Shown one piece after another: positions 22,833-34,440 of a DNA stretch of 64,000 nucleotides. The stretch is taken from NCBI RefSeq assembly GCF_002575655.3, contig NC_053040.3, positions 463,498,780 to 463,562,779 on the forward strand, written 5' to 3'. This DNA is from Aegilops tauschii subsp. strangulata. Taxonomy: Eukaryota > Streptophyta > Magnoliopsida > Poales > Poaceae. The notes under the pieces are model-generated. The model made no database searches. It was not told the origin of the DNA and was given only the letters and a program-made list of their open reading frames with translations. The position numbers were made by a program, and so were the translations under genes. Position 1 is the stretch's first letter, and every line of letters starts with the position of its first letter.

Positions 22833-25800
22833 AGCTCTTTTCTGGCGCCGTTGTCGGGGAGCAATAGCATGGGGTTGATATTCTCGTGTGTGCTTGTTTG
22901 CTTTCTCCACTAAGTAGATTTTGTTTTTCCTTTTTGTTTCTGTTTAGTTGTGGGTGAAACATACCAATTTTTTTTTAAAGAATGAAAATACAAAAAAATT
23001 TACTTGCCTATCATGCCTAAAAAGTTTTTCAAAAAAGAGAAGTGATTGGAAAGTTATGCATTGAAGAAGTGAGGGTTGACCTTTAGCACTTGTGTTCATG
23101 CTCACGGAAACAATGTAGATTTTTTCATGGAAGTTTCTCTGTAAATAATTACCCCCTTGTGTATATCCATTGTATTATAAAAATAATGTGCCAAGCTTTA
23201 GTTTTAGGATGATTAGATTGCTTGTTTACTATGTGCAGAACAAAAACAGAAACTTTGGCTGTAGCGCGTGATTTTACATTTTTTACTGGAAGGTCAAATG
23301 GGTCTGAAACTTTTTGCACATTACTTCTATACAAATGTTTCAAATTTTAAAATTTATTTCATAATTGTTGGAGTTACATAAATTTACTAAACTTCCATAT
23401 TACTACAGACTGTCCTGTTTTTGATAGATTCTGTTTTTCACGTGTTGTTTGCTTATTTTGATGAATCTATGGCTAGTATTGGGGGTATGAACCATAGAGA
23501 AGTTGGAATACAGTAGGTTTAACACCAATATAAATAAAGAATGAGTTCATTACAGTACCTTAAAGTTATAGTTTGCTTTATTACACTAACGGATCTCACA
23601 AAGTTTTTGTTAAAGTTTTGTGTGGATGAAGTGTTCGAAGATCGAGGAGCTATCAATATGAGAAGAATAAAGAGAGGCAAGAGTTAAAGCTTGGGGATGC
23701 CCAAGGCACCCAAATTAAATATTTCAAAGGATACTCAAGCATCTAAGCTTGGGGATGCCCCGGTTGGCATCCCATCTTTCTTCTTCGACAAATATCGGTA
23801 TACCTCGGTTTTTGTTTTGTTCACATGATTTGTGTCCTTTGTGTTTTTGTTTTTCCTTTAAGAACCATGCTAGTATGAGATAGCCCTTAATTGATTTATA
23901 GAATACTTCATGTGCTTCACTTATATCTTTTAAGTATGATTTTATAGAATTGCTCTTTGTGCTTCACTTAAATCTTTTGAGTATGGTTTTATAGAATGCT
24001 TCGTGTGCTTCACTTATATATTTTGAGCTTGGATATTGGTTAGTCTATATTAATTGTAGAATGCTCCATGAACTTCACGTATATCTTTTGGAGTATGAAT
24101 AATACTATCATCTAAAGCGGGTTTGGAAGAGTGTCAACTTTAGGAATTAGTGACCCCACTATTCCGAATGAGAAGAATTTTGCTTATGTGGAGAGTAGAA
24201 AAATCTCTATGCTTGTAGATCATGAAAAGAATGCTTTATGTGATGGTTATATTGTTGAATTCATTCATGATGCTACTGAAAGTTATTATGAGGGAGGAAT
24301 ATATGCTTGTAGGAGTTGCAATAATATCAAGTTTCCTCTCTATGTGCTTAAAGTTTTGAAGTTATACTTGTTTTGCCTTCCTATGCTAGTTGATTCTTGT
24401 TCCTATAAATTATCTCACAAAATACCTAGGCATAGGAAGTGGGTTAGATTTAAATGTGCTAGTCATATTCTTCATGATGCTCTCTTTATGTTTCAATTCT
24501 TTTCTTTTATGTGAGCATCATTGAAATCATCATGCCTAGCTAAAAGGCATTAAAGAAAAGCGCTTGTTGGGAGACAAACCAATATTTACCCTTAATGTTT
24601 TTGTGTGTTTACATGATTAATCTACTGTAGTAATCAAGTTTTATAGGTTTTGTTTGAATAAAGTGCCAAGTAAGACCTTTGGGGAGACTTGGGTGAAAGT
24701 TAATGTGATCTTGCTGTAAAAAACAGAAACTTTGCACTCACGAGATTAGCTGCCATTTTTTACAGAAGAGTAATTTTGAGTTGATTCTTTTTGCAGAAGA
24801 TTAATAGACAAATTCCTCACGTCCAAAAATTTATTTCATAATTTTTGGAGTAGCAGAAGTATGGTTGATGTTCAGATCATTACAGACTGTTCTGTTTCTG
24901 ACAGATTCTGTTTTCATTGCATAGTTTGCTTGTTTTCTAGTTTCTATGGCTTATATTTCTCAATATAAATTGTAGAAATGGTATGGTACAGTAGGAATTG
25001 TGTGAGAACAATTATGAACCTTGTCTTTGACAGTACCAAAGTGAATGGTTTACTCTTTATCATACTAACCTATCTCACGAAGTTCCATTAAGTTTTGTGT
25101 GATTGAAGTTTTCAAGCTTTGGGTGAGATATCGATATGAGGAGAATAAGGAGTGGAAAGACCCTAAGCTTGGGGATGCACAAGGCACCCCAAGGTAATAT
25201 TCAAGGAAGAATCAAGCGCCTAAGTTTGTGGATGCCCCGGAAGGCATCCCCTCTTTCGTCTTCAAAACTATCGTATACCTTACTCGGAGCTATATTTTTA
25301 TTCGTCACATGATATGTGTTTTGCTTGGAGCGTATTTCCAATTTTACTTGCTGTTTGAATAAAATCATTGGATCTGAAATCTTGAATGAAAAGTAATCCT
25401 CCCATGGCTAGTTAATTATTTGACTACTCAGTGACCTCCACTTATGTCTTTTGGAGTAGTTTGTCATTTACTCACGTGCTTCATGTATATCCTATGAGTA
25501 AATGGTTGAATGAATTGAATAATATAAATCTGAATTTATATATGTTTCGTATGCTTATAACATGGGGAGTAATGACTTCACACATAATAAGTATAGGTAA
25601 ACTTATTGAAAGTTAGCAAACGCAGAATTGGTCACTTGAACAATTCATGAAAGAATATTGAAGGAAGAGAGATTTCACCTATAAATATCCTATCTTGGAC
25701 ATCTTTTGTAATTGTGAGCACTCATTAAAATATGACATGCTAAATGGTTGATGTTGGACAAGGAAGACAACGTAATGGGTTATGTTTTCTTATATCCAAA

Positions 25801-26814
25801 ATAAAGTATATTATCATGGATCATCCAACATGCTGAGCTTGCATTTCCCCCTCATTCTAGCCAAATTCTTTGCACCAAGTAGAGATACTACTTGTGCTTC
25901 CGAATATCCCTTAAACTAGTTTTGCCATGAGAGTCCACCATACCTACCTATGGATTGAGTAAGATCCTTCAAGTAAGTTCTCATCGGTGCATGCAATAAA
26001 AAATTGCTCCTTAAGTATGTATGATCTATTAGTGCGAAGAAAATAAGCTTTCTACGAACTTGTGATAGGGAAGAAATAAAAGTGACGGACTGCATAATAA
26101 AGGTCTTTATCACAAGAGGCAATATAAAGTGACGTTCTTTTGCATTAAGATTTTGTGCATCCAACCATAAAAGCGCATGCCAACCTCTGCTTCCCTCCGC
26201 GAAGGGCCTATCTTTTACTTTTATCTCCTACCCTTATACAAGAGTCATGGTGATCATCACCTTTCCTTTTTACACGTTTTCCTTTGGCAAGCACTTTGCG
26301 TTGGAGCGATCCAGATATATATATCCACTTGGATGTAGGTTTTCATGAATTATTATTGTTGGCATTACCCTTGAGGTAAAAGGTTGGGAGGCGAAACTAT
26401 AAGCCCCTATCTTTCTTTGTGTCCGGTTAAAACTTTGAACCCATAAATATCACGTGAGTGTTAGAAATTGTGAAAGATTAAATGATAGTTGAGTATGTGG
26501 AGTTTGCTGAATCAAAGCTCTGACATAGACCCCTCCTAAAAATAAGATGAATTGCAATTGTTTGATGACTGAGAATACAGTTTGTTACTTTCAAGAAAGT
26601 TTATGATTTATACTTTAACATGTAAATAGCTTGTTACTTGATCATGAAAAGTTTTATGAGATGAGCTACTGTTATGACATACAATGATGCTAGAAAAGGT
26701 GATTGAAATTATCATTGATCAAACTTGTGCACTTGCTAGCATTCACACTTCATAAATTATTTCTTTTATCATTTACCTACTCGAGGACGAGCAGAAATTA
26801 AGCTAAGGGATGCT
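22833..26814 (+). other. RLG-2 interior with diverged noncoding modules
   Basis: It begins with the tRNA-Asp primer site at 22843-22860. Two diverged copies of one module follow, at about 23240-23900 and 24720-25390. Each carries catattactacagactg/atcattacagactg, ctgttt...gatagattctg and a pair of agcttggggatgcc motifs (23690 and 23745; 25168 and about 25230). The last part shares gcgaagggcctatc (near 26198) with the RLG-4 3' region near 63640. The only sizeable ORF, 24131-24514, reads like a fragment of a conserved Athila-like noncoding or gag remnant and I would not call it a gene. Confidence 0.7.
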
Positions 26815-28326
26815 GATACGTCTCCAACGTATCGATAATTTATGAAGTATTCATGCCATGTTTACTATTGTTTTATATGATCTTGGTATGATTTGATTAA
26901 GACTAACCCGGACTCGCGCTGTTTTCAGCAGAACTACCGTGGTGTTGTTTTTCTACAGAAATAAAAGTTCTCGGAATGCGCTGAAAATCAACGGAGAATT
27001 TTTCTGGAAAATATAAAAAATACTGGAACAAAAATCTACCGGAGGGGAGTCCTGGGGGCCCAACGAGGGTGGGGGGCGCGCCCACCCCCCTGGGCGCGCC
27101 CCTTAGCCTCGTGGACTACCCGTGGGGCCCCCTGACTTGTTCTCGACGCCAACTTCTCCTATAAATACAGAAACCTCCATAAATTAACCTAGATCAGAAG
27201 TTCGGCTGCCGCAAGCCTCTGTAGCCACGAGAAATCAATCTAGGCCCTCTCCGGCACCCTGCCAGAGGGGGCCATCATCACTGGAGGCCATGGAGGAGGA
27301 TCCCGGAGGGGCCATCATTGCCATGAAGGCCAAGGACCAGAGGGAGAACCTCTCCCCATCAAGGGGGAGGCCATGGAGGAGGAAGCACAAGGGGGAGGAC
27401 CTCTCCTCCTCTCTCTCGGTGGCGCCGGAGTGCCATCGGGAGGGAAACCATCGCCGCGGTGATCGTCTTCATGAACATCACCATCCTCATCTCTTTTATG
27501 TGGTCCACTCTCCCGTACCCCGCTGTAATCCCTACTTGAACATGGTGCTTTATGCCACATATTATGATCCAATGATGTGTTGCCATCCTATGATGTTTTG
27601 AGTAGATATCCTTTGTCTTTGGGTTGATTGATGATCTAGATTGGTATGAGTTGTATGTTTTATTTTGGGGCTGTCCTATTGTGCCCTCCGTGTCGCGCAA
27701 GCGTGAGGGATTCCCGCTGTAGGGTGCTGCAATACGTTTATGATTCGCTTATAGTGGGTTGCTTGAGTGACAGAAGCATAAACCCGAGTAAGGGGGTTGT
27801 TGCGTATGGGATAAAGGGGACTTGATATGTTAATGCTATGGTTGGGTTTTACCTTACTGATCTTTAGTAGTTGCGGATGCTTGCTAGAGTTCCAATCATA
27901 AGTGCATATGATCCAAGAAGAGAAAGTATGTTAGCTTATGCCTCTCCCTCATATGAAATTGTAATGATGACTACCGGTCTTGTTAACGATTGCCTAGGAT
28001 AATTCCCCACACTGACCCATCATTATTCCACACTCGCTATTTATAATATTTAGTAATATATTCTAACTTTATGATAACAACACCTACTTTTATGTTTTCG
28101 CTCTCCGATATCATGCAAAGTTATCCTCTTCATACCCACAACATAGTTTTATTTCTCGTTTCTAGTTGGAAGCAAACGTTCGGTGTACGTAGAGTCGTAT
28201 CAGTGGCAGATAGGACTTGAGAGAATATTGATCTTACCTTTAGCTCCTTGTGGGTTCGACACTCCATACTTATCACTTCCACCATTGGGAATTGCTACGA
28301 TGATTCCCTGCACTTGGGGATTATCA
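26815..28326 (+). repeat. RLG-2 3' LTR
   Basis: It begins TGATACGTCTCC right after the purine-rich agctaagggatgc and ends ttatca. TATA box at 27160. Visible differences from the 5' LTR are scattered substitutions and the short C tract, so the insertion is not very recent. Confidence 0.92.
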
Positions 28327-28599
28327 CCCATCCAATGGCCACGAAAGGAAATAGAGTTCATTGCTGAGATTCCTGAAGCCCCGCCAAGAGCAACCACTGT
28401 CGCCCCTCAACCGGTAACGCTCTCCTTGCCAGAGCAGCTCTCGCGGGGTGATGCATCAACCTGTGATCAGCCGGACCAACTTTGTGGCGTACAGGCCATG
28501 TCATCCTCCGCCCCCAAGCAGCCAGTGGCAAGGCCTACAACTGCTGATGACGCACCACCGGTTCAGTTGCCGGCCGCTGAAGCAGCGGGGGGAGACCCA

Positions 28600-28990
28600 G
28601 CTGCAGCACATGCTCAGCAGACCAACCTGGTGGAACAGACTGCTAAGCAGTCTGATGCTTCGGAACCTCCTGCTAAGCAGTTTGTAGGTCCAGAACCGAC
28701 TGCTCATCAGTCCGTCGGTCCACAGGCACGTGATTAGCATTCCAATGCGTCAGCACTTCCTGCTCAGCAAACCAACGCGTTGGCACGGCCTCCTCAGCAC
28801 ACCGACAAGTTCGCACCACCTGCGCAGGAACCTGACATAGCTTCAACGCATGGTCAGCAGTCCGATGCCTCTGCTCCTACAGCCCAGCAGTCCGTCACTG
28901 CAGCACTGCCAGCTCAGCGTTCCGGCATAGATAAACAGTCTGCTAAGAAGTCCGTCCAAGCTTCACCGTCTGCTCGGCAGTCTTCCTTGT
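28600..28990 (+). repeat. Degenerate peptide-coding repeat in the Ulp1 gene
   Basis: A unit of roughly 13-14 codons recurs about nine times (PAKQ, TAHQSV, PAQQTN, PPQHTD, PAQEPD, HGQQSD, TAQQSV, PAQRSG, SAKKSV). It makes a Pro/Ala/Gln/Ser linker between the transposase-like part and the protease part. Confidence 0.7.
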
Positions 28991-30830
28991 AGGCGCAACC
29001 AGACGTTCTGCCAGAAATGCTTCAAGTACCAAGAAGGAAGTGGCCAAAAAGGCTACACCCACGACCACGAGGAAGCGCAGCGGGGAAGTGAAGAAGAAAG
29101 AGAATGATTGCCTCTTACTTAAAGCACTCATCGCCCAGAACCAAATTAACAGCAGCTTGTTCGAATCGGGGAGTAATATTATTTCTGACGCCATGGATGA
29201 TGAACAAGTAGAATTGTTGCTTGCTAAAAGAAAAGCAGACATACTTGAAGCACGCAATTACGTCCATGGTCAGCCATTTCTTGTTGGCGAATACTTTGAT
29301 GAGTGCAGCTCCAGTTGCCGCGAGTTACATGAATATTGCATTGATCAAATGTCAGAAGGTCATCACCATTTGCTAGTCCACTACAACAGAGATCATTTCC
29401 GACACGATGCTGGTTCCATCATTGTGAGTTTCGAGGACTTACATCTCTTCTTCAACTGCAACGTGCTCGATGCCACTCTTGTTAGATGCGTGATTTTGTA
29501 AGTACTTAACAAACTCTGATCAACTTCTCCATACAAGGCTGTAAATGATAAACAGCTAACTGCATTTTATTCATCTCAGGGGATTGAACGCGCAGAGAAG
29601 ATGAAGTGAGAGTGTGTATTTCATAGATCCTGCAGTAGCAAATGGCACAACATTACATGAAAAGGACCGACGGGACTGGGCCGTTAACACGGTCGTCCGT
29701 ATCTTCGAAAACACGTCCCATGCAGAATCATTTCTCTGGCCATATCATGAAGGGTAAGTCAAGTAAACAACCACGCATACACTGATTGTCTTTCAGATTT
29801 CAACATCATTCGTAAGTTCATGGCTTTCTTAATATGTAGCAATCACTGGATATTGGTATTCATTGTTCCAAACAAGAACACAATTTACTACATCAATTCT
29901 CTCAGAGAGTCAACAAACGCTTAGGATCTGATGCATCTTCAGCAATTCTTGGATAGGTATTGAATTTTATGATGTTGAATTTAATTTGCATTCATATCTG
30001 GTTCAATAATTGATGTTGTCAAAATTCATCATCATTTGCAGTGTGCTCGTATTGTCGAAAACTAAAACAGGGAACCTGTTCAAGAGGAAACTACCTCTGC
30101 AGCACGAGATCGTTTCTCCGGTAACACACCGAAATCCATTATTTTCGGAAAATTTATCCAACGGTCTGCAAATATCTTTCCTTACGCTAGTCAAATGTTC
30201 ATGCTTCTAAATAAACCTCTTTCTATTTTGTCCAAAGAAAAAATAATACATCTAACACAGGTTAGGTTGTTCCTAACAGGACAAATACATGACTAATTTT
30301 GTAAAAAAAAATCAGTGTCCTCAGCAAGAAGCAGGGACCAACCTTTGTGGATACTATGTTTGCATACACATGATCTCCATCTGCAAATCTGCTGATAGTT
30401 GTGACGATCCTTGCGAATTAGTACCAGTAAGTCTATCTTAATTAATATCTTCTACTCCACTCATATGGCACATTTTGATCTTAACAATACTGCAACTCAT
30501 CTTAAAACCGAGGACCCCTGAACCGCTCCCGGCTGGTGAATTACTGATGGTTCGGAGATTTATCAGCAACTTCTTCCTAGATCACTACATCAATCCCACT
30601 GGTGATGATGAAGATTTCAACATGGTTTCTCCTGAAACATTGAGTAAGAGTTAGCCACTAAACATATAACGCATGGATCCATTATTTTCCATCTGATGAG
30701 GTCTTCGTATTTTTGTACACTATGATTAATTATGTAATGCATATATGTGTGGACAAATCATTGGAATTTAGCTACCATATGTTCAATTGCAATTGTTGCG
30801 AAATCTGATGAATGTTCTTCCTGTGGACAC

Positions 30831-30970
30831 TATTTGTTCAATTGAATATTGTGGCGAATTTTGCTTTTTGCGTGTCGATTTAAAATGGTATATTTTTGTT
30901 TATTTGTTCAATTGAATATTGTGGTGAATTTGCTTTTTGCGTGCCGATTCAAAATGGGATATTTTTGTTT
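30831..30970. repeat. 70-bp tandem duplication in the DTC-1 3' region
   Basis: Two copies (30831-30900 and 30901-30970) start tatttgttcaattgaatatt and end atatttttgtt. Differences are few, so the duplication is fairly recent. It lies just outside the right subterminal repeats. Confidence 0.9.
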
Positions 30971-30979
30971 TAACTTGGC

Positions 30980-31750
30980 AATTGCTCCGCACACGGTTCA
31001 ACTAAATGAGTGTGTGCGATCCACATCGGAAAGCATACGTCAATCGTATTGGAACCGTCGGTGATACACAGCAGATCGCAAACGATTCGCAGTGCTACTA
31101 CGTGTGCGTAGGTTCTCCAGAACCGTTTGTGATATCGCGTTATCGCACACGAGAATTGGGAGTAAACCGTGCCCAATGCAAAATACAATCCCAGTCGTAT
31201 TTTTTTCAGGAAACAGGTGGGATCACAAACGAAAAGCACACGTCACTCTTGCGGCAACCGTCGGTGATACCTAACAAATCACAAACGGTCTGCAACACTT
31301 GTATGTGTGCGAAGGGGCTCCTGAACCGTTTGTGATAGAACATTATCGCAGACAGTAATTGTTGGAAAATGTGTGCGATGGAGTCTAGCATGGCAGACGG
31401 GTTACGCGGAAAACTCGTGTGCGATAGGGCACAAATCACACACAGTTCATATGTTGGCCCGTGTGCCTTACATACTGTTTCCCAAATGGTTCGTTGCGAC
31501 AGACCGTATGGTTTGACTGCGTCATTCGAAACGCTTAGTCACCGATACCACACGTGCGAAAGAATTTAGTGTGTGCTGCATCGCACACGATTACATTTTG
31601 GAAGGCCTCTGGATCACTGTTCCATATCCCCAACGGTTTCTGGGTCGTGTGGGAAGGACCCCTATCGCACACACTCACTTGGCGATGGTTCCGAAGGCAG
31701 TCGCGGAAAGGCGTAAAAAACCGTTTGTTTAGGACCGACGTGCACCAGTG
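30980..31750. repeat. DTC-1 right subterminal repeat region
   Basis: The motifs gtgtgcgat, accgtttgtgat and cgcacacg recur in both orientations (for example 31010, 31075, 31125, 31145, 31250, 31325, 31420, 31550, 31665). They mirror the left end. Open frames here are by-products of the repeats. Confidence 0.85.
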
Positions 31751-31813
31751 AACGCAAACACCAAATAACATTTATTTTAGGTTCAACACTAATCCTGAAG
31801 GTAAAGGGAGTGT
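31751..31813 (-). pseudogene. RLC-1 protease-region fragment between DTC-1 and solo LTR 1
   Basis: These 63 bp continue the BARE-like coding sequence after the protease site. On the minus strand they read into ttatttggtgtttgcgtt, the equivalent of the copia stretch just before the CACTA target. The fragment fixes the right end of DTC-1 (aac at 31751-31753) and carries one TSD copy of solo LTR 1 (31809-31813). Confidence 0.8.
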
Positions 31814-33405
31814 TGCTACCTCTTGAGCATGGCGTTGGTTTTCCCTTGAAGAGGAAAGGGTGATGCAGTAAAGTAGCGTAAGTATTTCCCTCTGTTTTTG
31901 AGAACCAAGGTATCAATCCAGTAGGAGACCACGCGCGAGTCCCACGCACCTACACAAACAAATAAGAACCTCGCAAGCAACGCGATAAAGGGGTTGTCAA
32001 TCCCTTCACGGTCACTTACGAGAGTGAGATCTGATAGATATGATAAGATAATATTTTTGGTATTTTTATGATAAAGAGTAAAAGTAAAGATTGCAAAAAT
32101 AAATGGTGCCAAAAATAACTAAGTGTTGGAAGATTAATATGATGGAAAATAGACCCGGGGGCCATAGGTTTCACTAGTGGCTTCTCTCAAGAGCATAAGT
32201 ATTACGGTGGGTAAACGAATTACTGTCGAGCAATTGATAGAATTGAGCATAGTTATGAGAATATCTAGGTATGATCATGTATATAGGCATCACGTCCGCA
32301 ACAAGTAGACCGAAACGATTCTCCATCTACAACTATTACTCCACACATCGACCACTATCCAGCATGCATGTAGAGTATTAAGTTAATAAGAACAGAGTAA
32401 TGCTTTAAGTAAGATGACATGATGTAGAGGGATAAACTCATGCAATATGATATAAACCCCATCATTTTATCCTCGATGGCAACAATACAATACGTGCCTT
32501 GCTGCCCCTGCTGTCACTGGGAAAAGACACCGCAAGATTGAACCCAAAGCTAAGCACTTCTCCCATTGCAAGAAAGATCAATCTAGTAGGCCAAACAAAA
32601 CTGATAATTCGAAGAGACTTGCAAAGATAACCAATCATACATAAAATAATTCAGAGGAGATTCAAATATTGTTCATAGATAAACTTGATCATAAACCCAC
32701 AATTCATCGGATCCCGACAAACACACCGCAAAAGAAGATTACATCGAATAGATCTCCAAGAAGATCGAGGAGAACTTTGTATTGAGATCCAAAGAGAGAG
32801 AAGAAGCCATCTAGCTAATAACTATGGACCCGAAGGTCTGAGGTAAACTACTCACACATCATCGGAGAGGCTATGGTGTTGATGTAGAAGCCCTCCGTGA
32901 TCAATGCCCCCTCCGGCGGAGCGCCGGAAAAGGCCCCAAGATGGGATCTCACGGGTACAAAAGGTTGCGGCAGTGGAAATAGGGTTTTGGCTCTGTATAT
33001 GATGTTTCCAGGGTACATGGGTATATATAGGAGGAAGAAGTACGTCGGTGGAGCAACGAGGGGCCCACGAGGGTGGAGGGCGCACCTGGGGGGGGGGGGG
33101 TAGGCGCACCCCCTGCCTCGTGCCTTCCTTGTTGATTACTTTACGTAGACTCCAAGTCCTCTGCATCACGTTTGTTCCGAAAATCACATTCCCGAAGGTT
33201 TCATTCCGTTTGGACTCCGTTTGATATCCTTTTCCTTCGAAACACTGAAATAGGCAAAAAAATAGCAATTTGGGCTGGGCCTCCGGTTAATAGGTTAGTC
33301 CCAAAAATAATATAAAAGTGTATAATAAAGCCCAATAAACATCTAAAACAGAATATAATATAGCATGGAACAATAAAAAATTATAGATACGTTGGAGACG
33401 TATCA
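31814..33405 (-). repeat. Solo LTR 1 (Athila-like gypsy), 1592 bp
   Basis: On the minus strand it starts TGATACGTCTCCAACG at 33405 and ends GGTAGCA at 31814. The TSD agtgt is perfect at 31809-31813 and 33406-33410. No interior or second LTR is present, so the full element was reduced by LTR-LTR recombination. The TATA box is on the minus strand at about 33022-33029. A G-run at 33090-33101 is part of the LTR. This family differs in its LTR from RLG-2 and RLG-4 but shares the same first 12 bases. Confidence 0.95.
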
Positions 33406-34440
33406 AGTGTGCGATGGTGATCTTATCAACCTTGGAATCACTTCCAAATCACATCATCACCTCGCCCTTAACTAGTCTTTGTTTATTTTGCAACTCCTGT
33501 TTCGAGTCACTACTCTTAGCAACTGAACCAGTATCAAATACTGAGGGGTTGCTATTAACACTAGTAAAGTACACATCAATAACATGTATATCAAATATAC
33601 CTTTGTTCACTTTGCCATCCTTCTTATTCGCCAAGTATCTAGGGCAGTTCCACTTCCAGTGACCATTTCCTTTGCAGCAGAAGCACTCAGTTTCAGGCTT
33701 GGTTCTAGCTTTGGGCTTCTTCATGGGAGTGGCAACTTGCTTGCATTCTTCTTGAAGTTCCCTTTCTTTCCCTTGCCATTTTACTTGAAACTAGTGGTCT
33801 TGTCAACCATCAACATCTGATGCTTTTCTTGATTTCTACCTTCATCGATTTTAGCATCGCGAAGAGCTCAGGAGTCATTTTCGTCATCCCTTGCATATTA
33901 TAGTTCATCACGAAGTTCCAGTAACTTGGTGATAGTGACTAGAGAACTCTGTCAATCACTATTTTAGCTGCAAGATTAACTCCCACTTGATTCAAGCGAT
34001 TGTAGTACTTAGACAATTTGAGCACATGCTCACTGGTTGAGCTATTCTCCTCCATCTTGTAGGCAAAGTACTTGTCAGAGGTCTCATACCTCTCGACTCG
34101 GGCATGAGTCTGAAATACCAATTTCAGCTCTTGGAACATCTTATATGCTCCATGGCGTTCAAAATGCTTTTGAAGTCCCGGTTCTAAGCCGTAAAGCATG
34201 GCGCACTAAACTATCAAGTAGTTATCATACCGAGCTTGCCAAACGTTCATAACATCTGCATCTGCTCCTGCAATAGGTCCGTCACCTAGCGGTGCATCAA
34301 GGACATAATTCTTCTGTGCAGCAATGAGGATAATCCTCAGATCACGGACCTAATCCCCATCATTTCTACTATCATCTTTCAACATAGTTTTTCTCTAGGA
34401 ACATATCAAAAAATAAACGGGGAGCTACATCACAAGCCAT
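33406..34440 (-). pseudogene. Copia gag and protease start (RLC-1)
   Basis: The gag ATG is at 34440 (MACDVAPRLFF). Recognisable blocks are MLYGLEPGLQKHFERHGAY (34199), VERYETSDKYFA, the zinc knuckle CFCCKGNGHWKWNC (about 33683-33642) and the retropepsin site FDTGSVAKS at about 33540. The wording matches BARE-1 type gag. It is broken by a frameshift near 34385, TAG near 34352, further stops near 34208 and 33939, and frame changes between 33939 and 33724. It continues across solo LTR 1 into 31813-31751. Confidence 0.88.

Larger units (their letters stand above)
21299..28326 (+). mobile_element. RLG-2: Athila-like LTR element without gag-pol
   Basis: It has two LTRs, 21299-22832 (1534 bp) and 26815-28326 (1512 bp). 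Both start TGATACGTCTCC and end in ttatca. The TSD is cacat (21294-21298) versus cccat (28327-28331), one base apart. A primer site of tRNA-Asp type (tggcgccgttgtcgggga) lies at 22843-22860. The 4.0-kb interior encodes no gag, protease, RT or integrase. LTR type and primer site place it with Athila-like gypsy elements of Triticeae (Sabrina/WHAM/Fatima group). It must have been mobilised by another element's proteins. It sits inside the second gene of DTC-1. Confidence 0.92.
19797..30654 (+). pseudogene. Second CACTA gene: Transposase_24-like protein fused to Ulp1 (C48) protease, split by RLG-2
   Basis: The ATG at 19797 follows a splice-acceptor tatag. Segment one (19797-21298, 500 codons) has an acidic Ser-rich start, then a plant Transposase_24-like region (YKNYLSEGKDPIP, YGMKLIWEQEDKEA, DYLRARAKRR) and a helical part. 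RLG-2 interrupts it at 21299. The same frame resumes at 28332, so removing the insert and one TSD copy restores the frame. Next comes a Pro/Ala/Gln repeat linker (28600-28990), then exons carrying a Ulp1-type cysteine protease. Visible: NHW with the catalytic His near 29844, INSL where an Asp is usual, and QQEAGTNLCGYYVC with the Cys at 30346. Splice sites are at 29498/29579 and near 29754/29839. Breaks: TAG at 28735, frameshift near 28990, stops near 29604 and 29921. Confidence 0.82.
9088..31750 (+). mobile_element. DTC-1: CACTA transposon, 22.7 kb with inserts
   Basis: The left end starts CACTACTGCAGG at 9088 and the right end is ...CGTGCACCAGTG at 31750. The TSD is aac on both sides (9085-9087 and 31751-31753). 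Removing the element plus one aac rejoins the BARE-like copia coding sequence, which independently confirms both ends. The two termini match in only about 9 of the first 12 bases, so the inverted repeat is degenerate. Inside are subterminal repeats at both ends, TNP2 (plus), a Transposase_24/Ulp1 gene (plus), a GRF zinc-finger gene and an acidic ORF (both minus), a MITE cluster and the retroelement RLG-2. Without RLG-2 it is about 15.6 kb, a normal size for an originally autonomous CACTA. Confidence 0.93.

Noticed and set aside
24131..24514. 127-codon frame in the RLG-2 interior
   Set aside because: It resembles a conserved but non-coding or decayed part of Athila-like interiors. No gag, protease or pol motif is visible.
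33406..33420. gtgtgcgatgg next to solo LTR 1 read as the right end of DTC-1
   Set aside because: It resembles CACTA subterminal repeats, but it aligns with the BARE-like protease region, and the true DTC-1 end with the aac TSD is at 31750.
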